Of a DNA stretch of 64,000 nt, positions 1 to 12,977 are shown one piece after another. Made by a program: the position numbers and the translations under genes. Numbering within the stretch: position 1 is the first letter of the stretch; each line of letters opens with the position of its first letter. This DNA is from Micrasema longulum (taxonomy: Eukaryota > Arthropoda > Insecta > Trichoptera > Brachycentridae). Below the pieces are notes generated by a model. It saw nothing but the letters and a program-made list of their open reading frames with translations. It ran no database searches and was not told the DNA's origin. The stretch is taken from contig JAGVSM010003825.1 of assembly GCA_022494885.1 (NCBI GenBank), positions 18,472 through 82,471 of the forward strand, read 5' to 3'.

Positions 1-1109
1 TACTACACATGGAACCAATAAATCATGTCTTTTTTTTCCATAAAAGGGTGGTAATTTGAGATTAATATTTTCGAAGCTAGACAGGAGTGGACTAAAAGAA
101 ATATCGTTTATTTGGTTATTAATGGTTTTTTTCTTATTGTGAATCGCTTTTTTAATTTCTGAGATTTCTAAATTGTCTAATTTTATTTTCAACATCAAGT
201 ACTTTTAACTCAGTGTCATTATGGAAATTATGATTGTTTTCTATCAGATGGTTTGCGAATTCAGAAAAAATATTTTTATTTAAGCACCTTAAGTGTTATT
301 TTACTCGTATATTAAAGTCTCTTTTAGTTTTAGCAATCATTACAATTTATTTGGTATATGCCAGATTTATTATATTTATGGACTTTGTATTTGTGATTTT
401 TTAACAATGTTCCTAAATTATTAGTTGTGTAGAATGCAGGTTTAATGTTTGATGGTAGGGGAATTAGATAATTGTTTTGATAAAATGTCATTTTTAAAAA
501 GAATCTGCCTCCATTGTTTAGGTGGGTTTGCTTTATTTACTGTGTTAGTAGAATGTCAATATTTTATTTTATTATCATAAATAACCACAAAGTTAGTGCC
601 TCAAATATAAAATGTATTATGGTTTATACAAATTTATAAAAAATGTGTGTGAAAAATGCGATGTTGACTTTCTTATATATTTGATGTTGAAAAAGTTATA
701 TTAAAGCTTTTTTTTTCCAGGTTTGAAAAAAAATATATATGTAACTAATCCAAGTATCGAATGGTTTATATTTTTTACTTATATATTATATTGTGGCATA
801 AAGTGTCAAAAAAATTAAATTAAACCGCTCTTTAGTAAAGTTGAAGAAAATCAAATGCGTCGTTGTTAGAAGTACATATTATGTACTTCTGGATTACTTT
901 TTTCTGCACAAAGATGCCAAGGTAACCAGATTGCAGAGAGTGCCTTTGAAAAGCTTTTCTTTTTCGGCAATTAGAAATATTTCCTTGTAACTGAGCACCG
1001 CCAAGGAGGCTTAAGTCCTCGGATGCAGTGTGTTGTATGTGGTAGGCAAGCTTTTAGAAATTATCACATTTCTTTGCAAAATAGTAATGATTCAATTTTA
1101 TTTTTTCAG
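1..1109. other. Probable intron of the tamo-like gene, AT-rich
   Basis: No exon is recognised here. The stretch ends in a good 3' splice site (T-rich tract then CAG at 1107-1109) in front of the first visible coding exon, so it is most likely intron. Positions about 30-130 resemble 48045-48165 (shared block 'GAGTGGACTAAA'), so a dispersed repeat lies at the left edge. The remainder shows nothing else I can name. Confidence 0.5.
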
Positions 1110-4100
1110 ATATATATTCAAATGTGAAATTCGGCTCCAGCCCCCACAATATTATAAAAAATAACCTGCCATATTCGTCGCCTCCAGTCAACGATTATGT
1201 GTTACAACAGAACTACCACCCTATTCAGACAATCAACGGTTTACACGGACAACACATCAACCCCCACTGTATGCAACCCACAAATGGATACATTCAGAAT
1301 GGTCACGGGATGCCGACTAATGCAATACCCATTAAAACACAAGTGCATGTTAATCCACATCCCGATCCACACAACATCTACTGTTCCAATTTCATGATGC
1401 AACCCAACTCCATGAATGGCTTGCAAAGGATTCCATTAGAGGTCAATCCGATGTACAGGTTTAACAACGTCGGCATTATAAATCAGTGTGCGGCCATGTC
1501 CGGCTATTACTCCAGCCCTATGAACACCCACCCTTACTTAATGCAGCCCCCTCTTACCCAGTACGGAGGAGTGCGGCAAGCCACCACCTTGCCTCTCAGC
1601 AATGGATATCACTGTCCCCCCGTTCCCCAGGCAAACTATTGTCAATCTGTTCCTACAGCTCAACTGATCGAGCTGGACATACCGCCTAGCTATTCTACCA
1701 ATAGTCATTCCCACCACAACTGTCCCAATATATCCGGTCCCGAGCAATCTATTCCCGATAGGAAAAGGGTCGATAATGGTCAGTCGCACAGAGAACCGAT
1801 TCCTAAAATTTACCACAGTGGATCGATGGATTCTAAGCACAATCCGATGGTTCAAGGATCCATGAAAAAATCCCACGATTTGAATTACGAAAATCAAGAA
1901 AATGCCCGCAGAAATAGTGCCCCGAGATCGTCCGCATCGTACACGAGCGATAATACATTTTCCATACCAAGGTCGGATACCCAACCTTCGCTGAGCAAGG
2001 CGCGAGAGGATGGAATGGGCACTTTCGAGAGTTGGGACTACGTTTTTAGGAATTTAGAAAGCCAAGGATACTCTAAGGACTTAGGTGAACGGGGAAACAT
2101 CCTCTCACCTCCCTTGGAGCGGGATTCCAAGACCTTAGGGAGGGCGAGCACTCGGGACCCGAAGAGATATCAACAGACCACCATGGATTTGGAAGATGCC
2201 CTTCACGCCATTCGCTTAGAAAAAGATTCTGACGAAGAATTATATAGGACAGCTAAAATAAACGAAACATTGTTGAAAATCAAACAAGACAGTGAGGCTA
2301 AAGCGGCCAAAGCCAACAACAGGAGACACATCCTCGCCGACGAGAAGGATAAAAGGAAGTCTAGCTCTTACGAAAATGCAACTATCAGCCCCGCAAAAGA
2401 CACTAACGGATATAAGATAACCAATGACAAAACGCGTCTTATTTCTAAAGAGGAGACCAAAGATAAAAAAGAAATGGACAAGAACATTTATGTTAATGGA
2501 AATAATACGATAAGAACTGGAGAAAGCCGAAAAGTGAAAAAGAGCATTGTGAAGTGTTTGAGTTCAGAAAATGACACTACTACGAAAAGGAGGACAGCGT
2601 CGGACCAATCAGTGCAAGTGATATCCGCTATTGAAAAGGCCCAAGGTAATTCTTCTTTTTCTTTTTGCATTTTATTTTTATTATATCACTGGAAATCTAT
2701 CTAGGTAGGAGTCACAGTGCGCAAAGAAGCGATTACCTAATTATATTAATGAGAATCGAGGGAATGGCCATTCGATGGATAGGATAGACCCTTGTTCTAG
2801 CTAGCTCCTCAATTTAGGTATTTATTTATCAATAGACAGTAAAACCCCTGTGTTACGTTTTTCAAGGGAGCAACCAAAAAAGTGTAAAACTGAGGAAAAC
2901 TCTAAAGTGAGGAAATGAAAAATGAATGGAAAAAATTTAATTACATTAAAATATAATTGTTGTACTAGACTATACTAAATATACTGCAGAAAAATTGTAA
3001 GAACTATCATAATTGGGGATTATTCATATTTACCAATGATTTAATTAAAAATATTTTGTATTTCTTCAAGCATTGATATATTACATTGAATTTTTAAAAA
3101 AACATGTATAAATCATTTTATGTAAGTACTTAACCTTAAAAACACGATAATAAACATTAAAATTAGCATAAAATGCACACAACAATATTTTCCCTGAATA
3201 TTGGAAAATTTTATTTATATGGTATCACTTTTCTTAGTATGGCAACACAGAATTTCAACTGTCATTTACATCGCGGCAAAACGGTTTTACACTTTTATGA
3301 TAACTGTTTTAACTATCTTCTTTTCACATTACGTTTATAACGAACTTCAAATAATATTTCTATTGACAAATTTTTAAACTTTCTGCATCGTAATTTATTG
3401 ATGTTAAGACTTTATTCTTCCTAAACATGCGTCAACTGCATGTCACAATTTAGTAACATGTCGAAATTAGACACTTAAACAAAATGGTCAATTACACTGC
3501 ACCTACTTTTAATTTAGTTTGAGACGATAATTTACACATTTTTTTATTTACCTCGATTTTATTCTCCATTCACTCGTTGTCTTTTGACAGATTGAATGAG
3601 TTTCGATTATTTAAATGAAAAACGTAAAAAACGTTATTTGGGGGAATATTTAAATGAGAGTGTATGGAAAAAAATGAGACCTAAATATTTCGGTGTAAAA
3701 AGTGGGAAAACGTAAAATCGAGGAATGTAAAAACGTTGTTTTGCTGTATATATTATGCGTCCACGATTTCAAAATTATTATTTTCAAACATCTTTTGCAA
3801 AATTGAAACAAGAAATCAAGCAGTCAATTCAACCAATTTTAATACATAATTTTTTACTGGTTGCTATAGGTGATTCTTTTGTGTATCATCCCCAGTTGTA
3901 TAAATTAATTAATTGACACTATATAATTTACTCTATTAACTTTATTTTCTGCTTACAAATAATGTTTTATGTATGCTGTTGTTTTCCTAATAAACAATTA
4001 GAAAAAACTAATGCCTTATTGTGTAACTCTTATATTGTAGCTCCTGTTAGTTCATCCGGCCATCATGTCCGACAGCACTCTCAGGGCCTGGATAGTACCG

Positions 4101-4465
4101 ACGCAGGTCTCAAGACCAGGCTGGTGGTCAGTCTACATGACCAAGACAAGGGCTCCTCCGGCAGACACAGCTCGGACCGCCACGGATCACGCAGCGCAGG
4201 CAAGGACACGGAGAATCACTCCAAGGGTAAGGAGAGAAGAGAGATAGGCTCAGCTCATTGGGAATGCGGGACGTGCACTTTTGTCAACAGTTCGACGAGG
4301 AATGCCTGCGAAATGTGCGCCAAGTCGCGGCAACTCGGCGTGGAAGCCACGCCCCTCATGAGCGGCGGTAAAGAATGCCCGACATGCACCTTGGTCAATA
4401 AAAGAGATGCCACGGTATGCACTGTTTGCGAAACAGACTTAAAACATTCTCCTACTTACATTTAA
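1110..4465 (+). CDS. Tamozhennic/SPATA2-like protein with two C-terminal RanBP2-type zinc fingers; last two coding exons (5' partial)
   Basis: Seen: coding exons 1110-2645 and 4041-4465, joined in phase 1 (donor AAG|GTAAT, acceptor TTGTAG), stop TAA at 4463-4465. The reading frame is open back to the acceptor at 1109, so no start lies here and the N-terminus is upstream. About 652 residues are visible. The first ~230 are rich in N, P, H, Q and Y (low complexity). Near nt 2020-2100 is a conserved-looking block, 'WDYVFRNLESQGYSKDLG'. A charged, helix-forming stretch follows (nt 2185-2360). Exon 2 ends with two zinc fingers of W/x-C-x2-C-x10-C-x2-C type (nt 4259-4333 and 4370-4440). Known: RanBP2/NZF fingers bind ubiquitin or Ran; tamo in Drosophila controls nuclear import of Dorsal, and its vertebrate relative SPATA2 bridges CYLD to LUBAC through an N-terminal PUB domain, which would be off-window here. 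Inference: tamo orthologue. An alternative is another NZF protein such as a TAB2/3-like adaptor. Candidate polyA signals AATAAA lie at 4592-4601. Confidence 0.6.
2837..3746. mobile_element. pogo/Tigger-like non-autonomous DNA transposon in the tamo-like intron
   Basis: The left end reads CAGTAAAACCCC and the right end, reverse-complemented, CAGCAAAACAACG. The right end is followed by TA; the left TA appears mutated to GA. About 910 bp with no ORF. CAGTNAAAC-type ends with TA target sites fit the pogo/Tigger branch of Tc1/mariner. It sits wholly inside the intron between the two visible exons. Confidence 0.55.
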
Positions 4466-4622
4466 ACTTGACATGTTCAATTTTCTATCGTACGATGCCC
4501 TTCCGGAGGACAGATTTTTATTACAGATTGTGCTTTTCTGGGTCCTTACTTCTATGCCATGTGTTGTTAGCTCTTCTGTGGGTGTTAACAAAATAAATAA
4601 AAAAACATTTAAATCTTAGATG

Positions 4623-4921
4623 TTTAACACGTTCACGGACACTTTTTTCTTGCAGGATCCACTCATATGGACACATACAATTTTCTTATTTTTTGTAATA
4701 TTTCACTTCTGATTGGACCATAATGGATGGTTTGAAGTAAATCTTATTTGACTTACAAACATACTGGGACACTTTTGGTTCTGACGGCTTTTTATAGAGA
4801 CACAATATCTATAATCAATTCAGTTTTGCGTAGGCTATATCCATCTTTTCACTACCAAAGTCTTTTTTAATGAAAGCCACGATTTTGACTGCTATTGCCG
4901 GCATAGCCGCGAACGTATTAA
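4623..4921. mobile_element. piggyBac-like MITE flanked by TTAA
   Basis: TTAA at 4623-4626 and 4918-4921 bracket a ~291-bp element. Its ends are CACGTTCACGGACA on the left and (reverse-complemented) TACGTTCGCGGCTA on the right. TTAA duplications with short inverted ends are the piggyBac signature. It has no coding capacity and lies ~160 bp after the tamo-like stop codon, just past its probable polyA signal. Confidence 0.65.
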
Positions 4922-6572
4922 TCATCTTTTTTTCTGTAAATATCAATCAATCAATATATTTTTGGGATTATTCATTATTAAATCCACATGGTCCTCTAAA
5001 GGTGTGATGTTGTGTTTGACTAAATAATCGTTTATGTTATTTTTACATATTTATTGTTGGATTTGTTCCTAGAAATGCACAAAATTGAATTTCTTCATTC
5101 TCTCGCGAAGGAGTTATTTATTACTTAACCGTAAATATTATGATTTCGGATTTGAAGTGTTGTTAAGATGCATTTTTTATATTTGTAGTTGTTGACCTAT
5201 GAAATATATGTAGATGTCATTTTATAAGACAGAGGCTTTTTACATTTGTTTGCCGAGTAATTTTAAAAAGACAAATGTCACAAACGGAATACCCAAGTGA
5301 AACGGAATACAGGGAAAATAGTTGTATTTCTTACATTTTGGTCTATTTCAATGTTACGTGTATACCTAAATTAATAATAATCCAAACTCTATTGTAAATG
5401 TTATAAATTCCCTTCCTAATCTCTCTAGACAGTTTGTTACACTGAAATCTAAAGGGTAGATCATTTCAACAGGCCTTTATTATATTACGAATGATGTCTA
5501 TGTACACATATTTACTAAATAGATAAAATATACATTATATTTTAACTACATTTGTAATCACAGCATTCTGAAGAGTCTACTAACCTACCGTAGTTACATT
5601 TTGTCAATTGATGACCCGGTGTAACTTGAATGACTTAAAATAACAAATTGTTCAAATTTCTCTTTGGTGCCTCTAGAAAATTGTACACATATTTCTCAGA
5701 ACAAAAATATATCAGAATTTATTTAAAACAAAGATTTTATTATACCGAATCGTGTATTTAAACCTTATCAATAAAATACAGATGTGATATGGTTACTTGT
5801 TAGCAGTTATAAAAGCTTATAAATGCCTATTGAGTTAATTGAATGATATTATGGTGTGTAACAATGTTTATTATAGCCTTAGGATGTGTATATAAATAAA
5901 CAAAATGTGCCGTAGGAATATAGTTCTTATATACAATTTGTCTCTTGCACAACGTGAGATGCACAGTTGTCACATGTTAAATTTGTAAAAAAATATATTG
6001 TATCAAACATTGTACATTAATATTAAATTTATACTAGATTAGAACAAAGAATGTTATAAACATCTATATAATCTTTAACTATTTTAACAAAGAGCACTTT
6101 ATCTTCTTTCTTGCTTATAAATTGTAGTCTATTTATTGTGTATTGAATTTATTAATATTGAAAGAATATGGCAGTAAATTTTATGTCCGCTAATCATAAA
6201 ATATTAATTTAGAACTATTAAAGAAAACAATCGACTATTTTTTATACATGCAAATGAAAAGCATTCTTGGGATTGATTAAAAACCATTTATTATATATAT
6301 TTTATACAAATACATATTATTACGCACTCGTATCTTAAGATACTTTATTGGATAACTTATTTAAACAACTTAAAAAAATTAAACAAATGCTATCTAGTCC
6401 ATTTTGTTTTGGTTAGTTCAACTGGTATAAGTTCAGCTGTTGCAACAAATTTAGCTATCTGGTCCTTTAGAATACTGTTTTTCTTTTAACTTTGCTTAAA
6501 ATTTTAATAAACGTTTTATTTTCTTTTTCTAAAAGTTCTTTCTTCTTCCGCTTCATGCAGAGCATTATAATT
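4922..6572. other. AT-rich intergenic DNA, nothing recognised
   Basis: No ORF of note, no tRNA and no clear inverted ends. It may hold distal 3' UTR of the tamo-like gene if polyadenylation is late. Confidence 0.4.
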
Positions 6573-6836
6573 TCAAGGTTTATCAGGCACTAGGTGTACT
6601 TCTCCGTCTCCACTAGGTACAGCCTCCATCCCTCCCGGGTCCGGGCCATTTTGAGGGCAGTGTTTAATGAAGACCCCGTTAATTCCGTTCTTTGGTCGGT
6701 CTTGTAAGAGGCCGTTCTCCGGCTCGCTTACTTGAGAGACAATTCGCAAGTTTGAGAGACAATTTCCCGCGTGCATAGTTGCTCCCGGAGCTTTGTCGTG
6801 GGTGGACTTCTTGCTCATGCTGCGCGTATCAGCCAA
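6573..6836 (-). pseudogene. Non-LTR retrotransposon (LINE) C-terminal relic
   Basis: On the minus strand one frame carries a decayed tail reading 'SSLNTALKMARTREGWR'. It matches the same region of relics at 8100-8275 ('SSLSDAINLA-DREEWKHI') and 17880-18115 ('RRAEDRLEWNRLIRSVHG'). This AxDRxxW motif is typical of the extreme C-terminus of insect LINE polyproteins. Frameshifted, not functional. Confidence 0.5.
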
Positions 6837-7494
6837 TAGTTTTTTTCATCTTTTAGTCGATATATTAAAAATATTATCGCGACTTGAATGATTGAAGCAA
6901 TTAAGCCTACGAATATTCCATTTTTCCGATTTTAAATCTCTTATTTTTGCATGTGTAATTGACTACAGAACACCGGAATGCGCAGACGTTTTTGGCACTG
7001 TAAGGGAAGGATTAAGTGATATTTATGTAATTAATTATTGATGCACAGAGCACTGCAAATGGTGTTCGCATTGTAGCGCTCGTGAACTATTAGGTGAGAA
7101 TAACCTTTGAATAAGTATTTTATATCGACTCAGTCAGGAATTAAACCCAGAACCGTATTCATGGTAGCCTAATGTGCTAACAATCACACAATAATCATTC
7201 TCATTTTATATTCTGCTAATATTCAGCGTTATAAACAAATAAAGTACAAATAATTTAGCTAAATTTTTGGCCCTATTGTATGGATCAGACAAATAAAAGT
7301 TATCAGAAATTTTAAGTGAATGAAAAGTTCAGCGCTACGGGAAATATTATATAAAAAATGTTTTCTAACATGCGGTAGAAATTAGTGTAATTCAAGTCAT
7401 TTAAAAGTTACAAAACTTTGAAAAATCATGAAGCTGACAATTTGTAATAATATATTTAAAAAATATTTTGGCTTGGTTCGATAGGTCTATTGAC

Positions 7495-7575
7495 AAATAA
7501 AATTAGTCGGGTTGTGGCTAGTGTTGCGGACTCACGGATCAGGTCCGAGGTTCAAACCCCACTCTACCCCAACTT
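7495..7575 (+). repeat. tRNA-like SINE head or degenerate tRNA relic
   Basis: A possible A box (GTGGCTAGTGTTG) and a B box GGTTCAAACCC lie about 30 bp apart. I could not fold a full cloverleaf, so a genuine tRNA gene is unlikely. The sequence differs from the SINE family at 58691. Confidence 0.3.
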
Positions 7576-8099
7576 TATTCCCATTTTCTAATAGTGAGTT
7601 ATTTATAACTTATTGAAAATGGCCCCAAAGATCAAAATATTTGGGCAAATTATAAGAACGCAAATATTTCCTTTTTCTTTTGAAAAATGCCCTGAACTTA
7701 CATATTGCAAAAAAATATACTTTTTTATAGGAATGTATAAACTCTCACAAACTGGCATTATTTACATCAATTTTAATTCTTGGGTTTTATTATTTTGTTT
7801 ATGTGATATTCGCTGTAGAACGCTCGTTTAGATTTGGTGTTACTCTGTGGGCAGGTTCCTGTGCATTAGATGCATATTTTGGTTTATATGTGGAACCACC
7901 CACCGAGGCGAAGTCAGTGAAACAGGTATTTTGGTCTCTTACTCTCGTTCTTGCTTGGCTTGTTTAGCTCCCAAATTAACATTCAAATTCAGTGGTCTCC
8001 ATTCTGTGGGTCCCTGCAGTACCAGAGCCCTCCTGAGTCTTTCTTTACAATCCACAGTTACGAAAGAACCTTTACAACATTAGAATTCAGACTTCTTTA

Positions 8100-8275
8100 T
8101 TGTCTGGCTCAATTCTGAGCGTCGTGGTCTGTCGGGATGTCGTGCACTAGGTGTGTGATATGCTTCCATTCCTCCCGGTCCTAGGCTAAGTTGATGGCAT
8201 CGCTCAATGAGGACTCTATTGATTCCTTTATTTGATCTGTCCATCTTGTATGAGACGCCTCGAGTTTCCCTGTTA
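8100..8275 (-). pseudogene. LINE C-terminal relic
   Basis: The minus-strand frame includes 'TRWTDQIKESIESSL' followed by 'DREEWKHITHLVHD', a typical LINE polyprotein end. It is the same family as 17880-18115, which also reads 'RWTDQIK'. Stop codons and frame slips are present. Confidence 0.55.
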
Positions 8276-8460
8276 TAATCTTCTTGCGACTCCTCGTTTC
8301 GTTTTTTTGCATGTTGTCAAGAGAATATCACTTATTGATAGTTCTTGGAAGGTAGAGACATTAGTGCGTCTTACATCTGCATCTGCAGCACATCTACAGC
8401 ATCTGCATCTACATCATCTGTCTCTAGCACCATATTTCGAACAAATGTCAAGCATGTCGT

Positions 8461-8674
8461 CGGTCCGCGTGCATTACCGCCAATCTGCTAAATAACTTCT
8501 AACAGGAGACAGTAAAAACTGTTTTATAAATCAAACTTAACGCGTTATTTACTGCTCTTCTTCAGAAAGCTCTCCTATTATTGGTTCCACGCGTATCGTA
8601 TGATTAGGGAACATCCAATAAGAGTTAAAAATCTAATTTTTGTCAAAGTTGTGGATTGGCGGTAATGCACACCG
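8461..8674. mobile_element. Short MITE with ~20-bp inverted ends
   Basis: GTGCATTACCGCCAATC near 8469-8485 reappears inverted as GATTGGCGGTAATGCAC at 8654-8670, with CGGT/ACCG extending both ends. About 214 bp, non-coding. Superfamily not determined. Confidence 0.6.
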
Positions 8675-9584
8675 ACTCAGGATATGCCTTTCTTTTATCC
8701 TCAGTGTTCCAATGTGTGGACTGATGTTCCTATATCTTCATCAGACTACACATCACTGATTTTTCCACTCCGATTCTTCATTGCATTACTGCTTCACAGC
8801 CTCCATCTTTAGTCCACCCGAGTCCGGAATGGAGATGCAAACGCCAAATCTACACAAAAACAAAAAAGTTTATTTTAAAATGATTTTTTTGTACAATTTG
8901 TTGTTATCTTCATAATTTTTTACACCACTTTTTAATAAATCATTATTTTTATTTATTTTACAGTCTTTAAAACATTATGTACAAATTTTTGTTTAGAAAT
9001 TGTTGACAAAATTATAAATCATCTTTTTAGGAAGCATGTTTTGTTACGGTCTTAATAACAAATAGGCCAATATCAAATGTAGGTTTTCTTTTTAACAGAG
9101 CCATGTTATATTTACTAGTATTATTTTTATATACATATTTATTTAATAGATATTTATACATTTTTGATGTGTTAAACTGGCCTATTTTTCTCAAAAGAAT
9201 TTATGATGAAAGTAGTCAAATTAAAAGTAATTATATTAACTTTATTACATGAATATTGTTAACAAAATGGAGGTAAATAAATACAGGATTATTTTCTTTT
9301 TTATACATAGTAAATAGTTGATAATGTATATAATCTTACATAAAAAGTATTTATACTAACCCAGTATTTATGAGTAGACTAACTCATAGTTTTTTTTGTG
9401 TAAATACTTTGAAGACAAATATATTAAATCTTATTCACACTTGTTTGTTTATAAATTTGTATAGACCATTTCAGTTTTGAATTCCTTAACTTATGATTTA
9501 TACTAACTTACAATTACATCTGTCACTAATCATATAACGAAACATTGAGAAAAAAGAAAATTATATGAATTTGTTAAAAAGTAC
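8675..9584. other. AT-rich intergenic DNA, nothing recognised
   Basis: Long A/T runs, no credible ORF and no inverted ends noticed. Confidence 0.4.
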
Positions 9585-9955
9585 AGGTAACCCCCTCCCA
9601 TTGATCGCGGGGGATACGTTCTGGACATGGCTGCAATAAGTGAAATTTCGCAATCAATGAGAAACTTTTCACGGAACAATCTTCTTTGGATATTTTTCAG
9701 CCGGTTCATTTTAAAGTAATGCAAGTTTGATAATTTTTTGAACCGATCAAACCAACATTCTTTTTCATTTTGACATTTTAAACGATTCCAAAGATTGAAA
9801 TTTTTGTTGCACTATTGATCGCCCTGTTACATCCCTACCCGCAATTTCAAATTTACCACAATTTCCTTTTCTTTTCTGAAGTTACTTCGCTGCGAAAAAT
9901 ATCACCTTATAAAGAATCCGCACTCGCTGGGGTTGCGATCAACGGAGGTTATCTG
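9585..9955. mobile_element. pogo/Tigger-like MITE with TA target site
   Basis: The left end CAGGTAACCCCCTCC and the right end (reverse-complemented) CAGATAACCTCCG share the next block TTGATCGC. TA flanks both sides (9583-9584, 9956-9957). About 371 bp with no transposase. Same superfamily style as 60007-61099 but different internal sequence. Confidence 0.65.
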
Positions 9956-11146
9956 TATTCCTGATAGGATTCAAATTATCTTTCTCGTCTTTCTTTTCGT
10001 TCTCTTTTTCTTTTGATTTTTGTAATAATAATAATTATATTCCAGTAAAATGTTCGAATAGTGCAGAGAAAATTTCACTAATAAATTGAAACAAAATTAT
10101 CAAAGTAGAAAAAAACAAATGGCCAGAAAAGAAAAAAGAAATAATTGTTCCAAAAAAATAAAATTGCTACTAACAATAATGTTCTCAAGGTGGTGTTAAC
10201 ATTAGTAATGTAATTAATAATAATTAAAGATTTTCAATTTGAAGATAGTTTAAGACCATGGGGTAGTCAAAACCTTAAAACTGGTTGATGTGACGTATAA
10301 CTCCAAACTGCAGTGGTTTATACAAATTTATAAAAAAATTGTCAACTGAGTGAAAACTGTTCTATATATAAAAAAAAATATTTTCATTTTTCTTATTTCA
10401 AATTTTATTATCAACACTAAAATGACATTGTAATGAGGAAGTTCAGTGGTTTAAAAAAAATATATTTGTTAATAGACTATTACACTAAGTCAAGATTTAA
10501 AAAAAAAAAAAATTGTATGTCTTATTATCAACGCTATAATTTTTCAAAGTTTTATATTTCTGAAATTACTCCGCATGTGATGTCAGAGGTTCTCTTGCGC
10601 TTATTCTTGGTCAGTTCTTACGGTGAGCAAACCGGATATCTTTCACAGCTCACTTATCATTGGTTAATCCATATGAGCTAGTGACGTCGTTCTAAGTAGT
10701 TCATTTTTACTAAAATATAAATGTATTTTTTTGTACATTTTCAAGAAATTTTGCACTACAATTTAATGCTCTAATTTTAACCGCGCACAAGAAAAGATTT
10801 TTGTATCCAATTTCCCCTTAGGGCTAAAGTTCCTCATTGATGTGATATGCACACTTATGTATGAACAAAATAATGCATTTGACGCTCCGGACGTGTCTAT
10901 GGGTCAGTGAAGTGGTTATATCTACAAAAAAATGTGCCCATTGCTGGTAAAATGAACCAACCAGCTGATAAAGACAATGTTTTAGCTCTGCAAGTTTTTT
11001 TGCCTAGTTTTTTTTACTTAACTCTTTCGATAATTTTAATAATCATAACAGTTTCGTAGAATGAAGCCAGGAAAAAAAGATTTTTTGATAATACTGATCA
11101 CAAAAATATGATTAATATTTCTAATGAGTTTACTTCACCTTTAATA

Positions 11147-11790
11147 CAAGGTTGGGGAAAAAGTAATTTTGTATTTTTCACTTTATTTCAATGCTTTATA
11201 AAAAATGTTACGATCATCCGATTTAAGTCAAATATACGCCGTTCTGTTCGCGAGAATCCAACTTTATAATGCCTTTCTCGTTGAAGCCTTTGTCCCTATT
11301 GGCAAAAAACACTGACAACCAATTTTCACAGGCCTCTGTTGAGGCCAAATTTGTACCCCCGAGCGCGTTGGCCATAGACAGGAACAGGTGGTAGTCACAC
11401 GGTGCCAGGTCCGGACTATAGGGTGGATGCATAAGAACTTCCCACCCGAGCTCCCGGAGCTTCCCGTTATCAAAGATGTGTGCGGCCTAGTGTTGTCTTG
11501 ATAAAACATGATTCCTCACCTATTCACCAATGCTGGCCGCTTCTGTTTGATCGCCAGCTTCAAACGGTCGAGTTGTTCACAGTACAGCGCAGAATTGAGC
11601 GTATGGCCATAGGGGAGCGGCTCATAGTAGAGTATTCCCTGCCAATCCCACCAAACACCCAGTTACACCTTCCTGGTCGTCAGTCCTGGCTCGACCACGA
11701 TCTCTGTCGCTTGACATTGTCGTAAGTGCGCCACTTTTCATCACCAGTCACCATTCGCTTATATCAGAGACAAATTTAAAATCAACATTG
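11147..11790 (-). pseudogene. Mariner transposase relic
   Basis: Minus-strand frames contain, in order, TGDEKW (about 11732-11749), 'YQDNTRPHTS' (near 11470-11505) and 'YSPDLAPCDYHLF' (near 11380-11425), the hallmark catalytic blocks of mariner DD34D transposases. At least two frame shifts separate them, and the N-terminal half is missing. The stop lies at 11223-11225. A mariner-like terminus (AGGTTGGGGAAAAAGTA) follows at about 11149, adjoining a TA. Dead copy. Confidence 0.85.
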
Positions 11791-11821
11791 AAAAGCACAT
11801 GATGACTACACTACGCTAACC

Positions 11822-12152
11822 GGTGGTGGTATTCTTTATCTTCTCTACCCCCTAGAGAATGATTGATTTGAAGATTTTTATTTTTCATTTGCTTCATATA
11901 ATGGCCACACTGATGATTAAACGTCAAACAAATACGAACACATGGAACCCAATATGAAATTTTTCATTAAGACCATTATTGCGACCTTAAGCATTACCCA
12001 AAACACTTGATTTGGTTGAATTGACTAAAATGTATTGGTTTCTTTCCGTTTTTGAAGCAGTTTTATACAACATTTGACGTCTAATCATTAGTGTGGCATA
12101 TGAAGCAAATAAAAATCTTTAAATTAATCAAGACGATCCAGAATACCACCCC
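11822..12152. mobile_element. Foldback MITE
   Basis: GGTGGTATTCTTTATC at about 11824 and the blocks TTGAAGATTTTTATTT and TTTGCTTCATAT after it reappear inverted at about 12065-12152. Arms are roughly 100 bp and there is no ORF. Similar GGTG(G/C)TATTCT ends occur at 27950 and 49449, hinting at a shared family. Confidence 0.5.
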
Positions 12153-12977
12153 TGATGAAACATAACATGACTTGACCATATAATAGTTTATATAACCCCA
12201 ATGAGTTTTATAAATAAATAAAAATTCACGTACAAAGTTCATAAAATGAATGGATTTATTTCACATAAAACGAGGAAGTTCAGTGCTATGGGAAATTGGA
12301 CAAAAAAAATAATTCTTTTAAAAATTAGAGCATTAAATTGTACGGCGAAGTTTCTTGAAAATGCACGAAAAATAATCAAAATGATTTTTATATAAACTAG
12401 AACGACGTCACTAGTTCTTTCGAATCGACCAATGATGAGTGTTGTGATGGATTTCCGGTTTACGGGAGGTCAATTCAACAATCGGTAGAATTCACAGAAG
12501 ATAACTTGTGACGACACATGCGGAGTAATTAAAAAAATTACAGAACTTAAAAAAATCATAGCACTGATAAAAATATTTTTAAAAAAGGGTTAGTTTGATA
12601 GTCTATTACTAAATATAATTTTTTTTTTTTAAATACTGACCTTTCTCATTGGACTTATTTTTACAATTGTCGCGTCGTTTGGGTTTAGGTTAAAATTCTC
12701 TAAATTCGCATAAGTTTTTAACCAAAAACCTATTAACAGTTGATAAAAAAATGTGTGATTTGTAACGTAACATTTTTTGTTGGTTTATTAAATTGATTAT
12801 TAAATATTCAATCAGGGGAAGTTCTATTTACCTAGTGAGAAAATATTTTTCTGTTTTAATTTCCGTTCTATTCCTCAAAAATTATAAACTGTTTAAAACA
12901 GGAAAAAATGTATATTTACTTAGTTCAAGGATAGCGTATACAACTGTTTTGTATATATATGATACATTATGTAATTA

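Larger units (their letters stand above)
10433..12650. repeat. Long inverted repeat (~350-400-bp arms) enclosing a mariner relic
   Basis: The arm at 10433-10800 (GAGGAAGTTCAGTG..., TTAATGCTCTAATTTTAA) returns inverted across about 12270-12650, with shared landmarks such as GACGTCGTTCTA/TAGAACGACGTC and ACTCCGCATGTG/CACATGCGGAGT. Arms are diverged. Between them lie the mariner relic and a foldback MITE. The motif GTTCAGCGCTACGGG at 7328 suggests another relative. Confidence 0.6.

Noticed and set aside
1538..1984. 148-codon minus-strand ORF
   Set aside because: Antisense shadow of the tamo-like exon.
7495..7575. True tRNA gene
   Set aside because: B box present, but no convincing cloverleaf; better as a SINE or tRNA relic.
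7790..8083. Open frames with a hydrophobic, exon-like look ('ALDAYFGLYVEPPTEAK')
   Set aside because: Stops interrupt it, no family recognised, no splice-site support; could be a decayed gene scrap but not supportable.
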